Source of the DNA: Phytophthora quininea
Lineage: Eukaryota; Oomycota; Peronosporomycetes; Peronosporales; Peronosporaceae
Assembly (NCBI GenBank): GCA_011947345.1
Contig: JAAVTG010000224.1
Location: 1 to 55,742 of the forward strand
Reading direction: 5' to 3'
DNA: 55,742 bases
Shown: positions 45,126 through 55,742 of the stretch, one piece after another
Layout: every line of letters starts with the position of its first letter
Numbering within the stretch: position 1 is the stretch's first letter
Notes under the pieces: model-generated
Told to the model about the DNA's origin: nothing
The model's input: the letters and a program-made list of their open reading frames with translations, nothing else
The model's database searches: none
Position numbers and translations under genes: made by a program

Positions 45126-46044
45126 ATGGAGCGCTACGATCGCGGCGATGTCTTGGGCGAAGGTACGTTCGGTATCGTGTACGCGGCCGTGCAGAAGAGC
45201 ACGGGCCGACGAGTGGCCATCAAGCAGTTCAAGAGGGGCAAGTTCAAGGACGGCGTGGACTTCACGGCGCTGCGCGAGGTCAAGCTGCAGGCCGAGCTCA
45301 AGCACGTGAACGTGGTGGAGCTGCTGGACGTGTTCGTGGCCAACGATACCATGAACGTGGTGTTCGAGCTGCTGCCCAGCAACCTGGACGACGTCATCAA
45401 GGACAAGAACGTGGTGCTCACGGCCGCCGACATCAAGACGTACCTGCAGATGCTGCTGCGCGGACTGGCCTACTGCCACGACCACATGGTGCTGCACCGA
45501 GATCTCAAGCCCGAGAACTTGCTGATCGGGCCCGACGGCAACGTCAAGATTGGGGATTTCGGTCTTGCCAGAGTCTATGGCAGTCCCAACCGCAACATGA
45601 CGTCAATGGTCTGCACCATTTGGTACCGACCGCCGGAGCTACTCTTCGGAGCCAGAGAGTACAGCGGCTCGGTCGATATGTGGGGCGCTGGCTGCATCTT
45701 GGCCGAGTTGATGCTGAGGACTCCGTACCTGACGGGGTTGAACGAGATGGACCAGCTGGGCAAGATTTTCCACGCGCTGGGCACGCCGACCGAGGACGAA
45801 TGGCCAGGCGTGACATCGCTGTCGAACTTCGTCGAGTTCACTCAAGCACTGCCCGCCGCTGGCGTCGATCTTCTCGGCGGCGTCCGAGGACGCACTGGAC
45901 TTGCTGGGCAAGATGCTGAAGTATAACCCGGCGGAGAGAATCACTGCCGTGGAAGCGCTGAAACATCCGTACTTCAGCAACCAGCCAGCACCCACGCCGA
46001 TAGAGAAATTGCCGTCCACGCCTGCACAACCTCAGGAATCGTGA
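45126..46044 (+). CDS. CDK7-like cyclin-dependent kinase (one frameshift)
   Basis: Ser/Thr kinase of the CDK7/MO15 type, which with cyclin H and MAT1 activates other CDKs and, within TFIIH, phosphorylates the RNA polymerase II tail. The ATG at 45126 gives MERYDRGDVLGEGTFGIVYA (glycine loop). VAIKQFKRGK holds the catalytic Lys. DFTALREVKL corresponds to the CDK7-specific NRTALRE helix. HRDLKPENLL and DFGLARVYGSPNRN follow, the latter with the CDK7-type activation loop. Then IWYRPPELLFGAREY and SVDMWGAGCILAELMLRTPYL. The frame changes near 45852-45860 (one extra base or two missing) and continues as SIFSAASEDALDLLGKML to the stop at 46044, about 305 residues. The normally conserved Arg of T-x-W-Y-R is Ile here (CTIWYRPPE). 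Confidence 0.88.
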
Positions 46045-46080
46045 CTTTGAAGCTCGAACGACTTTGACAATGCAATTCTA

Positions 46081-46130
46081 TGGTGGGTTATCTTTTGGTT
46101 GCTTCAAACGCATGCATCGATCTCTACGTA
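46081..46130 (+). repeat. short dispersed repeat, copy 2
   Basis: Shares a 17-base core (TTTTGGTTGCTTCAAAC) and flanking words with 36370-36420, in the opposite orientation. It lies between the convergent CDK7 and GH30 genes. Confidence 0.5.
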
Positions 46131-46145
46131 CGCCGCCAAAGGCGT

Positions 46146-48171
46146 TTAATCCCACGTGTAGGTGCGGATAGCACCCTTGGGAATACTGGTGTCGAGGGTC
46201 ATGTCCCCAACCTGGATTTCAAAAGTGGCTGGCTCGGTGTTTTCGTTCAGCACGACGAGCACTTTGCGGTTCTCGGGCGTCACAAAGGCAGTGGCCTGGA
46301 GGAACGCGTAGCCTGCAGTCACACACTGCTCGGTCGTCGACGCACGCGAGCGCAGAGTGTTGTCTTGTTGGTTCAGCTCCCATTTCTGGTGAGTCGGCAT
46401 GCTCTCATCGCATGGAGTGATGACAACACGAGCGCCATTCTGAGCCGACTCGTGGTTGAGAGCGAGACAGTACTCGCCGTCGCGGATGCGCTCCGTGTCC
46501 TCTTCGAACGTCCAATTCTGCTGTGTGAATCTGCACTCGGTCATCTGAATCTCCTTGCCCTGGTACTGAGTGTCGATGGAGACCAAGCAGAACGGCGAGT
46601 CGAGCACTTGGATCTTGTTGTCTGCCGTCCGGTTGAATGTCTGGCGAGAGCTGCCGTCGCAACTTGCAAGGGCGGCCGGGTATCCCCACCACAGCTGCGG
46701 CTCGCCAGGGTTCTCGTAGCGAGCTGCCACCTGGGTCTTCACCCGGCGCGAACCAACAGGAATGAACTTGGAGAAGTGCTGGATAAAGTAATACATGGGC
46801 TGGATGGTGAAGTCGTTGCCGTCCTCGGTCAAAATGATCGGAGCGTCGCAGTTGTTGCCCTGGTGGTTGGGTCCGCCCTTGTGGTCGAGCAGCAAGTTCC
46901 AGTCCACCCAACCGACGACGTGGTTGTTCAGGTCAGTCAGGATGTCGTGGCCGTAGCGCTGAGCTCGGAACCAAGCGTCCGCTCCGTAGGCGACACCAGG
47001 ACAATTGCAGCTCTCAGTAGCGAGCATGAACCGGTTGGTGTCGACATTATGCGTGTCGTTCAGGCGTTCGTGGTAGGCCACTCCATCCATGAAGCGCTCC
47101 ATGTCGTACCAGTGGAAGGCCATGCCGTCCACGTACTGAGCTGCTGTCGGGTGGTTGTAGATCGTCTCAGCCCACTGATGAACACTAGCTCGGTTGTGGT
47201 CGAAGATCATGAGGGTCAATTCGGGGTGGTCACGGTCCAGGATCGGGCCGAGGAAGTCTCCGATGAAGTCGGCTTGGTACGACGCATTGTACTTGCAGGC
47301 TTCCCACGGTGCAGCAAACTCCGGTTCGTTCTGCGGAGTTAGCCCCCAGAACGGGATGCCCTGCTTCTTGTACGCACTGATGAACTTGGAGAAGTAGAGC
47401 GCCCAAGTGGCACGCATGTCAGCTTTTAAACCGGCAGGATCCATAGACCCAAGCATGCTGGGAACGTACTCGGGTCCACCCTGTTTCATCCAGGCGGGAG
47501 GACTCCACGGCGCCAAGAACAACTTCATGTTTGGCTCGCGTTTCAAAGCACGTTTGATGAATGGAATCAGCACCTGCTGGTCGTGCGAGACGCTCATATC
47601 GAAGTGCAGCAGCTTCGTGTCATTGAGCACGTCGTCGAAACTGTACGAGTCCTCGGAGAAGTCGCAGGACCCCATGGGCACGCGACCGAAGTTGTACGCG
47701 CTGCCTTGTTCCTTGTCAAAGTAGAGCGTCAAAACCTCCTCCTGCTTATCTAGAGGCAGCTTCTGGAACTGCAGAGCAGCCGCTTCCGTGAAGGCGCCTC
47801 CGAAGCCCATGATCTCTTGGAACTTGGTGTTCAAATCCACCGCTACGAACGACTTGGTGTTCTTGGGACCCCCGCGCTTCCACTGGAGACCGGCGATCGG
47901 CTCCATCATGTGCGTCACATTGTCCACATACGAGCTTTGGAAGCACGTGACCTCGGGGTCGCAGCTTCCTTGAAACTGGACGACGCCTGCTTGATCGTTG
48001 CGGCTGCCATATCTTCAGACGACGAGACTCCTAACAGTGCGAGAGTACTGCAAACACCGAAAGTGGCTAACCCGAAGACCCCCACTTGACGAACGCACGT
48101 CGTCTGTTGAGCGGTTCATTCAGACGCTCATCGACGGCTAGGGAGCTGGTTCCGTAGTCCGTGGGCTCCAT
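46146..48171 (-). CDS. GH30 glucosylceramidase-like protein A, membrane-anchored, with inserted ricin-type segment
   Basis: Glucocerebrosidase-like hydrolase (GH30), expected to cleave beta-glucosyl ceramide or related beta-glucosides. The ATG at 48171 gives MEPTDYGTSSLAVDERLN. After a frame change at a C5 run (48080-48084) comes a membrane anchor (FGLATFGVCSTLALLGV), so it is probably a type II membrane protein. A second change lies near 48000. Core: MGFGGAFTEAAALQF, YNFGRVPMGSCDFS, LFLAPWSPPAWMK, LTPQNEPEF (acid/base Glu), MLATESCNCPG (nucleophile Glu), VGWVDWNLLLDHKGGPN and YYFIQHFSKFIPVGSRRV. Here about 145 residues with QxW-type repeats (TQQNWTF, THQKWEL) are inserted before the final strands (AFVTPENRKVLVVLNENTEP, ending IRTYTWD). 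In human GBA these two parts are nearly adjacent. Confidence 0.88.
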
Positions 48172-48672
48172 CCTGGTTGCGTTTGTCTGGAGGACTCAAG
48201 ATCTGAGATCTACTTGAGTGGCTCTTGGCAGATTGGAGACTGAGCAAGCGAGCGAAGCCGAGAGCGAATCTCCCTTGGGGCGATGCTCTGGTCCGGATTT
48301 GCTTTCAATGGTTGCCCAGAGACCACGAAGCGGTGCGAGCAGCGTTTGGAAAATCTGATTGTTGAAGTGATCCGTTTTCCGGACTGGGATTCTGTAGGCC
48401 TTCGCATGCTTCAGACTCCTGTCCGTTATCCGCGTCCGTTTTCAAGGCTCCAGCACGCTTGTTGAGAAAGCCAACTTTCTCATGGGCAGTGAAAAAATGC
48501 TAAGCGGTTTGTTTGCGACTGTGGAGCTTTCATTTCGTGCGATAATTTCGCGGCGTAACGGTAGTCGACAGCGAATCTGAAGATGAAGTGGGCAGGTTGA
48601 CAAGTCATTCGTCTACACACAGGTTTCAAAACCCATGTCATTCCTAGCATTATAGTGTTGCTGCTATCGAGT
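48172..48672. other. intergenic between GH30 A and alpha-tubulin 2
   Basis: About 500 bases, holding the promoter of the GH30 gene and the 3' flank of the tubulin. No gene was recognised. The 3' flank does not resemble that of tubulin copy 1. Confidence 0.5.
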
Positions 48673-50103
<1,431 letters not shown>

Positions 50104-50888
50104 GAGTGTTCCTTGGCGGGGATGTTTGGGAGTGAAGTGCAATCGGAGCTTTGTCAATGAGTTCTCAATGGGATCAAGCATTGATGGGGCTGCTTCGTCG
50201 CGTGAGGACCAAACAAGCGATTGAGCGTTGATAAGATTTGGCTTGTGGGCAACTCGACTTATTCAGACTGCGATCGTGCAGCTCGATGGTCCACCATCGG
50301 AGCCAACGGCATGTTTCACTTGGTGCTAACCTTTTGTTTTTGCCAAAGCCTGCTCTGGGATAAAGCTATCTCTATCGGCGAAAACCGGAGCGAGTCAAAT
50401 TGCCGCTGTCGCAGTTTCGTTTAGATGGGATGACCAAGAAGCAAAAGAAACACGATCCCGTAGAAGTTTGGCCATCCTGGTCACCGTTCCACCCCAACAG
50501 CTGAAGTTGCTGTTCGAACAGCAGCACAAACACGGAGACCCTGCTTTCGTGGGCGATCGATTGCCCCGCAAGGCATCACTTGGCGATAATTCATCGCCGA
50601 TAAGGGTCACAGAGAACCTCATGCCCACGGTGAGCCTCGCACCGCTTCACAATTGTTAGTTGGGAGGTTGAATGAAGCCTCTGCACGACGTCCTGATCAT
50701 TCGTCGACGACAGCTCGATCCGTCCGCAGCGTTACTGCGGCAAATAGACCCGGCTCAAGGCCACTCTCGCTCCAACTTGTCACGCTCGGACGGTAAAGAG
50801 CGCAGCACATGTGCAGGTCACGCTGGTCGATCGATCGCCGCGTGGATATCGCGAGGCTCGTGACACTGGGCTCAAAACAAAAGTGCTG
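50104..50888. other. divergent intergenic region, tubulin 2 / xylanase
   Basis: About 790 bases between two divergent genes. It contains both promoters. No further gene or repeat was recognised. Confidence 0.45.
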
Positions 50889-50902
50889 TCATTCTCCATT
50901 CC
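50889..50902 (+). promoter_or_regulatory. initiator-like element of the xylanase gene
   Basis: TCATTCTCCATTCC, 30 bases before the start codon. It fits the oomycete initiator pattern YCAYTYY and its spacing to a short leader. Pattern match only. Confidence 0.45.
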
Positions 50903-50931
50903 ACCTCTTCCGGCTCAAGGCATCCTAAGAT

Positions 50932-52101
50932 ATGAGGTTCGGGCTCTCGTTAATCGTCGGCGCTCTCTCGGTGGCGGCGACCAACGGCGACCTCACCAAA
51001 TCCACGTACACTGGAACGAAGGGCTTGCACGACCTCGCCAAAGCTGCTGGCAAGTACATGGGCACGGCGACCGACCTCGAAGTGGGCGACACCTACTACG
51101 CCGCTCAACTCAAGAACATCCACGACTTTGGCATGATCACCCCCGCCAACGCCATGAAGGTAGACAGCAACAACAATTTGGATCTACCGCACCACCTAAC
51201 CGAAAATTCGTTATTTGCAGTGGGATGCCACGGAGCCCCAGCAAGGAGTCTTCACGTACACGAACGGCGACAAGGTCGTTGCTCTGGCCAAGGCTTCGGG
51301 TGCTCAAGTCCGCTGCCACGCTCTTGTCTGGGTACGTGCCCAGCATGACAAACGCTTGTTGAATGTGTCTTCTAACTCTCGACGCAGCACCAGCAGACTC
51401 CGTCGTGGGTGCAGAGCTTGGGCAAGACCGACCTGCTTAACGCGCTCGCCAACCACATCACCAAGGTCATGACGCACTTTGGCGACTCGTGCTACGCGTG
51501 GGATGTCGTCAACGAGGCCATGGGCGACGACGCCACCTACCGCAAGTCGTTCTGGTACACCAAGACTGGGACAGAGTACATCTCCACCGCCTTCAAGACC
51601 GCCGCCGCCGTCAAGAAGTCGTTGGGGCTGAAAACCAAGCTCTACTACAACGACTACAACACCAACACGGTCAACGCCAAGTCGACAGCCGTGCTCGACA
51701 TGGTGCAGTCTCTGATCAAAGCGGGCGTCGAGATCGACGGTGTTGGCTTCCAGTCCCATCTGAGCTACTCCGAGTCGTCGTCCAGCGCCGACCAAGCCAC
51801 CAACTTGAGGCGCTTCGCCGTTCTCGGCCTCGACGTCGCTCTGACCGAACTCGATGTCAAGACAAGCTCAACGAACCCGTCAGCCGCAGAGCAAAAGAAG
51901 CAGGTGGCGGTCTACACCACGGCCGTGGCGGCCTGCAGGAAGGTGTCGAAATGCGTCGGCGTCACGGTCTGGGACTTTGTCGACACGTACACGTGGCTGA
52001 GCTCGTCGGCGCCGCTCCCATGGTACCAGCCCCAGGGCAAGAACACGCCACTCGTCCGTAAAGCAGCGTACGACGGCATTGTACGTGCCTGGAACAGCTA
52101 G
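50932..52101 (+). CDS. secreted GH10 endo-1,4-beta-xylanase, three exons
   Basis: Hydrolyses internal beta-1,4 bonds of xylan in plant cell walls; expected outside the cell. Exons 50932-51159, 51221-51331 and 51388-52101, joined by GT-AG introns of 61 and 56 bases that keep the frame; 350 residues. Signal peptide [19 protein letters not shown]. The fold starts [22 protein letters not shown]. Next [31 protein letters not shown], then [14 protein letters not shown] with the acid/base Glu, [20 protein letters not shown], and [11 protein letters not shown] with the nucleophile Glu. [11 protein letters not shown] and [11 protein letters not shown] close the barrel. There is no carbohydrate-binding module. 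All catalytic residues are present and there is no frameshift. It is the only secreted plant-wall enzyme in the window and lies beside the GH30 genes. Confidence 0.95.
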
Positions 52102-52224
52102 TAGACCAACGTCATTATTGATGCACAGCTTCAAATCACGTGGGACAAGTTTTGTTGCCCTTGCGATCTTCTGCTCAGTATCAAATCCGCTTGGTGGTCG
52201 ACACGTCCGTGAATCAGGAGGGCC

Positions 52225-54244
52225 ATGGCGTCGGAACCGACTGCGTACGGCACAAGCTCCCTCGCTAGCGACGAGAACCTGAGCGCTCGAGCTGCAACTC
52301 GTCGTGCGTATATAAAATGGGGCCTCATCGGAGCCTCCACCGGTGTGCTGGCCGTCGGGTTGGGCATTTTGGGGTTCGCCACCACCCGATCGCACTCGAA
52401 GCAGTCGACGGTAGAGACCGGGACCGCAAACGGCGTCGGGGTCGCTTGCTTCCAGAGCTCCTACATTGGCAATGAGACGAGGATGATGGAGCCGATCCAG
52501 GGCCTCCAATGGAACCACGGGGGTGACAAGATCGAGTCGTTCATCGCCGTGGACACGGACACCAAGTACCAGGAGATCAAGGGCTTCGGGGAGCCTTCAC
52601 AGAGGCTGCAGCGTTGCAATTCCACAAGCTGCCGAAGCACAAACAAGAGGAGGTCTTGACGCTCTACTTTGACCAGGACAAGGGCAGCGCCTATAGCTTC
52701 GGCCGAGTCCCCATGGGCTCGTGCGACTTCTCCGTGGCCTCTTACAATTTTGCCGAGACTGTCAACGACCTGGAGATGCAAAACTTCGATGTGGATGTGA
52801 CTCACGACACCGAGACGATGATCCCGTTCATCAAGCGGGCGTTGGAACGTCGACCGGACATGAAGATGTTCCTGGCGCCGTGGAGTCCCCGGCCTGGATG
52901 AAGCGCTCCAATCCAGAGTACAACGCCAGCATGTTGGGGTCGGTGAAGCCCGCGGGTCTGCGGGACGACATGCGCGGCGCGTGGGCGCTCTACTTCTCCA
53001 AGTTCATCACGGCGTACAAGCAGCATGGTATCTCGTTCTGGGGCCTCACTCCACAGAACGAGCCGGAGTTCGCAGCCCCGTGGGAAGCGTGCGCATACGA
53101 CCCGGAGCATGAAGCCGAATTCATTGGCGAATTCCTCGGTCCCGTCCTCGAGCGAGACCACCCCGGACTGACCCTCATGGTGTTCGACCACAACCGCAAC
53201 AACGTGCGTCACTGGGCCGAGGTCATCTACAACCACCCCACGGCGGGGAAATATGTCGACGGGATGGCGGTGCACTGGTACGAAGATGGCGGCGAGCGCT
53301 ACATGGACGGCGTGGAGTACCCCGAACACCTGAGTGAGACGCACTTCCTGGACGAAAACCGCTTCATCCTTGCGTCCGAGAGCTGCAATTGCCCAGGAGT
53401 GGCGACGGGCAAAGACGCTTGGTTCCGAGCCCAGCGCTACGGCCACGACATCATGTCGGATCTCAATAACTATGTCGTTGGGTGGGTCGACTGGAACTTG
53501 CTGCTCGACCACACCGGCGGGCCCAACCACAAGGGCAACAACTGCGACGCGCCGATCATCCTGACGGAGAGCGAGGACGACTACTTCGTGCAGCCCATGT
53601 ACTACTTCATCCAGCACTTCTCCAAGTACATTCCCGAGGGCTCTCGACGTGTCAAAGCCCAGGTGGCTGCTCGGTTTGACAAGCCTGGCGACGCGCAGTT
53701 GTACGTGGACTACCAGTCTTCTCTGGCTGCGTGCGACGGCAGCTCTCGCCAAGCGATCCACCGCACGGACGACGGCAAGATGCAAGTGACCGGCACTCCG
53801 TTCTGTCTGAGTATGGTCGAGACGCCGAGCGAGGGCCACGAGATCCGTTTGGTCGAGTGTCAATACACGCAGCAGACGTGGACGTTCGAGGACAGCGGCC
53901 GCATCCGCATCGACGACAAGTGTCTGTCTCTGAGTCGCGGATCGACTGAAGACGGCGTGCGTGTGACTGCCGACCCGTGTGGAGAGCAGGTGGCGGCTCA
54001 CCAACAATGGAAATTCAATGTCGATGACGGCACCCTGCGCTCGCAGGCGTCCACCTCGGACCAGTGTGTGACGACGGGCTACTCGTTCGTGCAGGCCGCT
54101 GCGTTCGTGACGCCAGAGAACCGCAAGGTGTTGGTCGTGCTGAACGAGAACACGGAGCCCGCCGACTTCCAGCTGCAGGTCGACGACTCCGTGCTAGACA
54201 CGACGATCCCGGAAGGCGCCATCCGCACGTTCATTTGGGAGTAA
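52225..54244 (+). CDS. GH30 glucosylceramidase-like protein B (two frameshifts)
   Basis: Same architecture as protein A. The ATG at 52225 gives MASEPTAYGTSSLASDENLS. Membrane anchor IGASTGVLAVGLGILGFA. The frame breaks at GGGG 52588-52591 (GFGGAFTEAAALQF-type motif; one G short) and at CCCC 52887-52890 (APWSPPAWMK motif; one C short). It then runs open to the stop: LTPQNEPEFAAPWEA (acid/base Glu), ILASESCNCPG (nucleophile), VGWVDWNLLLDHTGGPN, the inserted segment with TQQTWTF and HQQWKF, and VTPENRKVLVVLNENTEPAD, ending IRTFIWE. It starts 123 bases after the xylanase stop, on the same strand. Confidence 0.9.
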
Positions 54245-54613
54245 GACGAGAAGTAACCAGCGCTTGAAAATGTGGATTTGTTGTTGAACCACGACGGTCT
54301 TGTTGATGATCACTGACCAAATCGTTTAACATGGCAGGACCAGCGGGTTTCTCCTCCACCCCGGAGGGAATCGCCTTTGCAGATAGATGACTCACACCAA
54401 GCACGTCCCAGTACAAGCCATGCCAAGGACCCCAGCACAATGGCTGCTGCGACTTGCACGTTGCCGTCGCCAACGCAGCGCGCGTCGCCTGTCAAAGCAT
54501 TGAGATCTTCCGTCGCCTGGTCTCTACAAACTCAGGTCGAAGTGGCGTTGGACGTCAGCGCCCCCAGAGCCATCCAGCGCCCCACTCCCCAAGTTTCCCG
54601 AGCAGCGTCCAGC
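54245..54613. other. intergenic between GH30 B and GH30 C
   Basis: About 370 bases. The frame of the next gene is open upstream as far as 54377 (MQIDDSHQARPST), but this part has no counterpart in the other two GH30 genes, so it is treated as leader. Confidence 0.5.
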
Positions 54614-55742
54614 ATGACGACGCAGCCCACGGTCTACGGCACCAGCTCGCTGTCGAGCGACGCGCAGCTCAGCGCGCGCGCCAACCGCCACCGCTCCATG
54701 ATCAAGTGGAGCCTCGTGGGACTGGCGGTCTGCGGCCTCTGCGCGCTCCTGGCGGTGCTGGGGCTCGCGCATCTGCCCGAGAGCGCGTCCGCCGAGACGA
54801 GAGAGACGTCTCCCGAGCCGCAGAAGGCTGCGACGCCAGCTCTCGAGTCCCCCATTGCGTGCGTCCAGAGCTCCTATGTGGACAACGACGTCAGCATGAT
54901 GACGACCGTCTCTGGACTCAAGTGGACGCACGGCGCGACAAGTACAGCCTCGTCTATTGTGGTGGACGTGGACACTAATACCAGGAAATCTTGGGCTTCG
55001 GAGGCGCCTTCACTGAAGCTGCCGCTTTGCAGTTCAAGAAACTACCGAAACACAAGCAGGAGGAAGTTTTGACGCTCTACTTTGATCGCGAGAAGGGCAG
55101 CGGCTACACCTTCGGCCGAGTGCCCATGGGCTCCTCGGACTTCTCAGTGGGCTCCTACAGCTTCGACGACGCACTGAACGACACGGAGCTGCTACACTTT
55201 GACGAGGAAGTGCAACACGACCAGGAGATGCTCATCCCGTTCATCAAGCGGGCGTTGGCCAAGCAGCCGGATCTCAAGTTGTTCTTGGCCCCATGGAGCC
55301 CTCCGGCCTGGATGAAGAGACCGTCGACAGACTACGTGCCGAGCATGTTGAACTCGGCCAAGCCGATCGGCCTCAAGGACGACGTCCGAGCCACCTGGGC
55401 GCTCTACTTCTCCAAGTTCATCTCAGCCTACAAGGGCCACGGCATTAACTTCTGGGGCCTGACGCCGCAGAACGAACCGCAGGCTGAAGTGCCGTGGGAG
55501 TCCTGCATGTACACGGCCGAGTACCAAGCCGAGTTCATCGCCAACTTCTTGGGACCGATTCTGGATCGCGACCACCCCGAGCTGATGCTCATGATCTTCG
55601 ACCACAACCGTGGCAGCGTACGGCAGTGGGCCGAGGAGATCTACAACCACCCGGTGGCCTCGCAGTACGTGGACGGCATGGCTTTCCACTGGTACGACGA
55701 CGAGCGATACATGGACGGCGTTGAGTACCACGAGCGCTTGAA
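54614..55742 (+). CDS. GH30 glucosylceramidase-like protein C (partial, cut by window end)
   Basis: The ATG at 54614 gives MTTQPTVYGTSSLSSDAQLS, matching the openings of A and B. Membrane anchor LVGLAVCGLCALLAVLGLA. One base is missing near 54977 (AA run) within the VDVDT-x-YQEILGFGG stretch, after which the frame is open to the end of the window. Seen: FGRVPMGSSDFS, LFLAPWSPPAWMKR, NFWGLTPQNEPQAEVPWESC (acid/base Glu) and YVDGMAFHWYDDERYMDGVE. The nucleophile and the C-terminal segment lie beyond the window. Confidence 0.88.

Noticed and set aside
46080..47342. Plus-strand frame of about 420 codons opposite GH30 A
   Set aside because: Shadow of the GH30 gene on the other strand. Only its first ~50 bases are noted, as a repeat.
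52802..54007. Minus-strand frame of about 401 codons opposite GH30 B
   Set aside because: Antisense to a well-supported GH30 core; no domain recognised.

Overview
The window reads as nuclear DNA of an oomycete, most likely Phytophthora or a close relative. The evidence is a GC-rich, gene-dense mix of full-size PDR-type ABC transporter, GH10 xylanase and GH30 glucosylceramidases, short introns of about 50-80 bases, an oomycete-like initiator motif, and Ty3/gypsy and Ulp1-bearing Mutator-like (MULE) elements. This assignment is inference; the species cannot be read from the sequence.

Layout. 1-1724: no intact gene, with a possible Tudor-SN remnant on the minus strand. 1725-4353: a five-TM sulfatase/LtaS-like membrane protein. 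6622-8954: glutamate-cysteine ligase. 9076-10862 (-): an SLC1-like carboxylate/amino-acid transporter. 11054-12323: BUD23 18S rRNA methyltransferase in seven exons. 12473-13084 (-): a bactofilin. 13497-23645 (-): two tandem 2OG-Fe(II) oxygenase paralogues. The first is cut in two by a complete 5,742-base Ty3/gypsy element (15201-20942) with matching 265-base LTRs and a perfect 5-base target duplication. 23763-27878 (-): a PDR ABC transporter. 28817-34695: a Mutator-like element with a transposase-Ulp1 protease gene, itself interrupted by a ~1-kb GC-rich insertion. 35040-36299 (-): a third, truncated oxygenase. 36734-38095 and 48673-50034 (both -): two nearly identical alpha-tubulin genes. Between them lie rearranged MULE remnants, a CDK7-like kinase and a GH30 gene. 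50932-55742: a secreted GH10 xylanase and two more GH30 glucosylceramidases, the last cut by the window end.

Working together: BUD23, CDK7, GCLC and alpha-tubulin are housekeeping (ribosome maturation, transcription/cell cycle, glutathione, microtubules). The GH30/GH10 cluster points to glycan and glycolipid breakdown at the cell surface or outside the cell. Bactofilin and the LtaS-like protein are bacterial-type families sitting in a eukaryotic genome.

Caution: almost every long gene here is broken by single-base frameshifts. Most can be placed in short homopolymer runs, and most are one-base losses, even inside a retroelement whose LTRs match and which should therefore be young. The simplest explanation is uncorrected homopolymer error in the assembly, not mass pseudogenisation.
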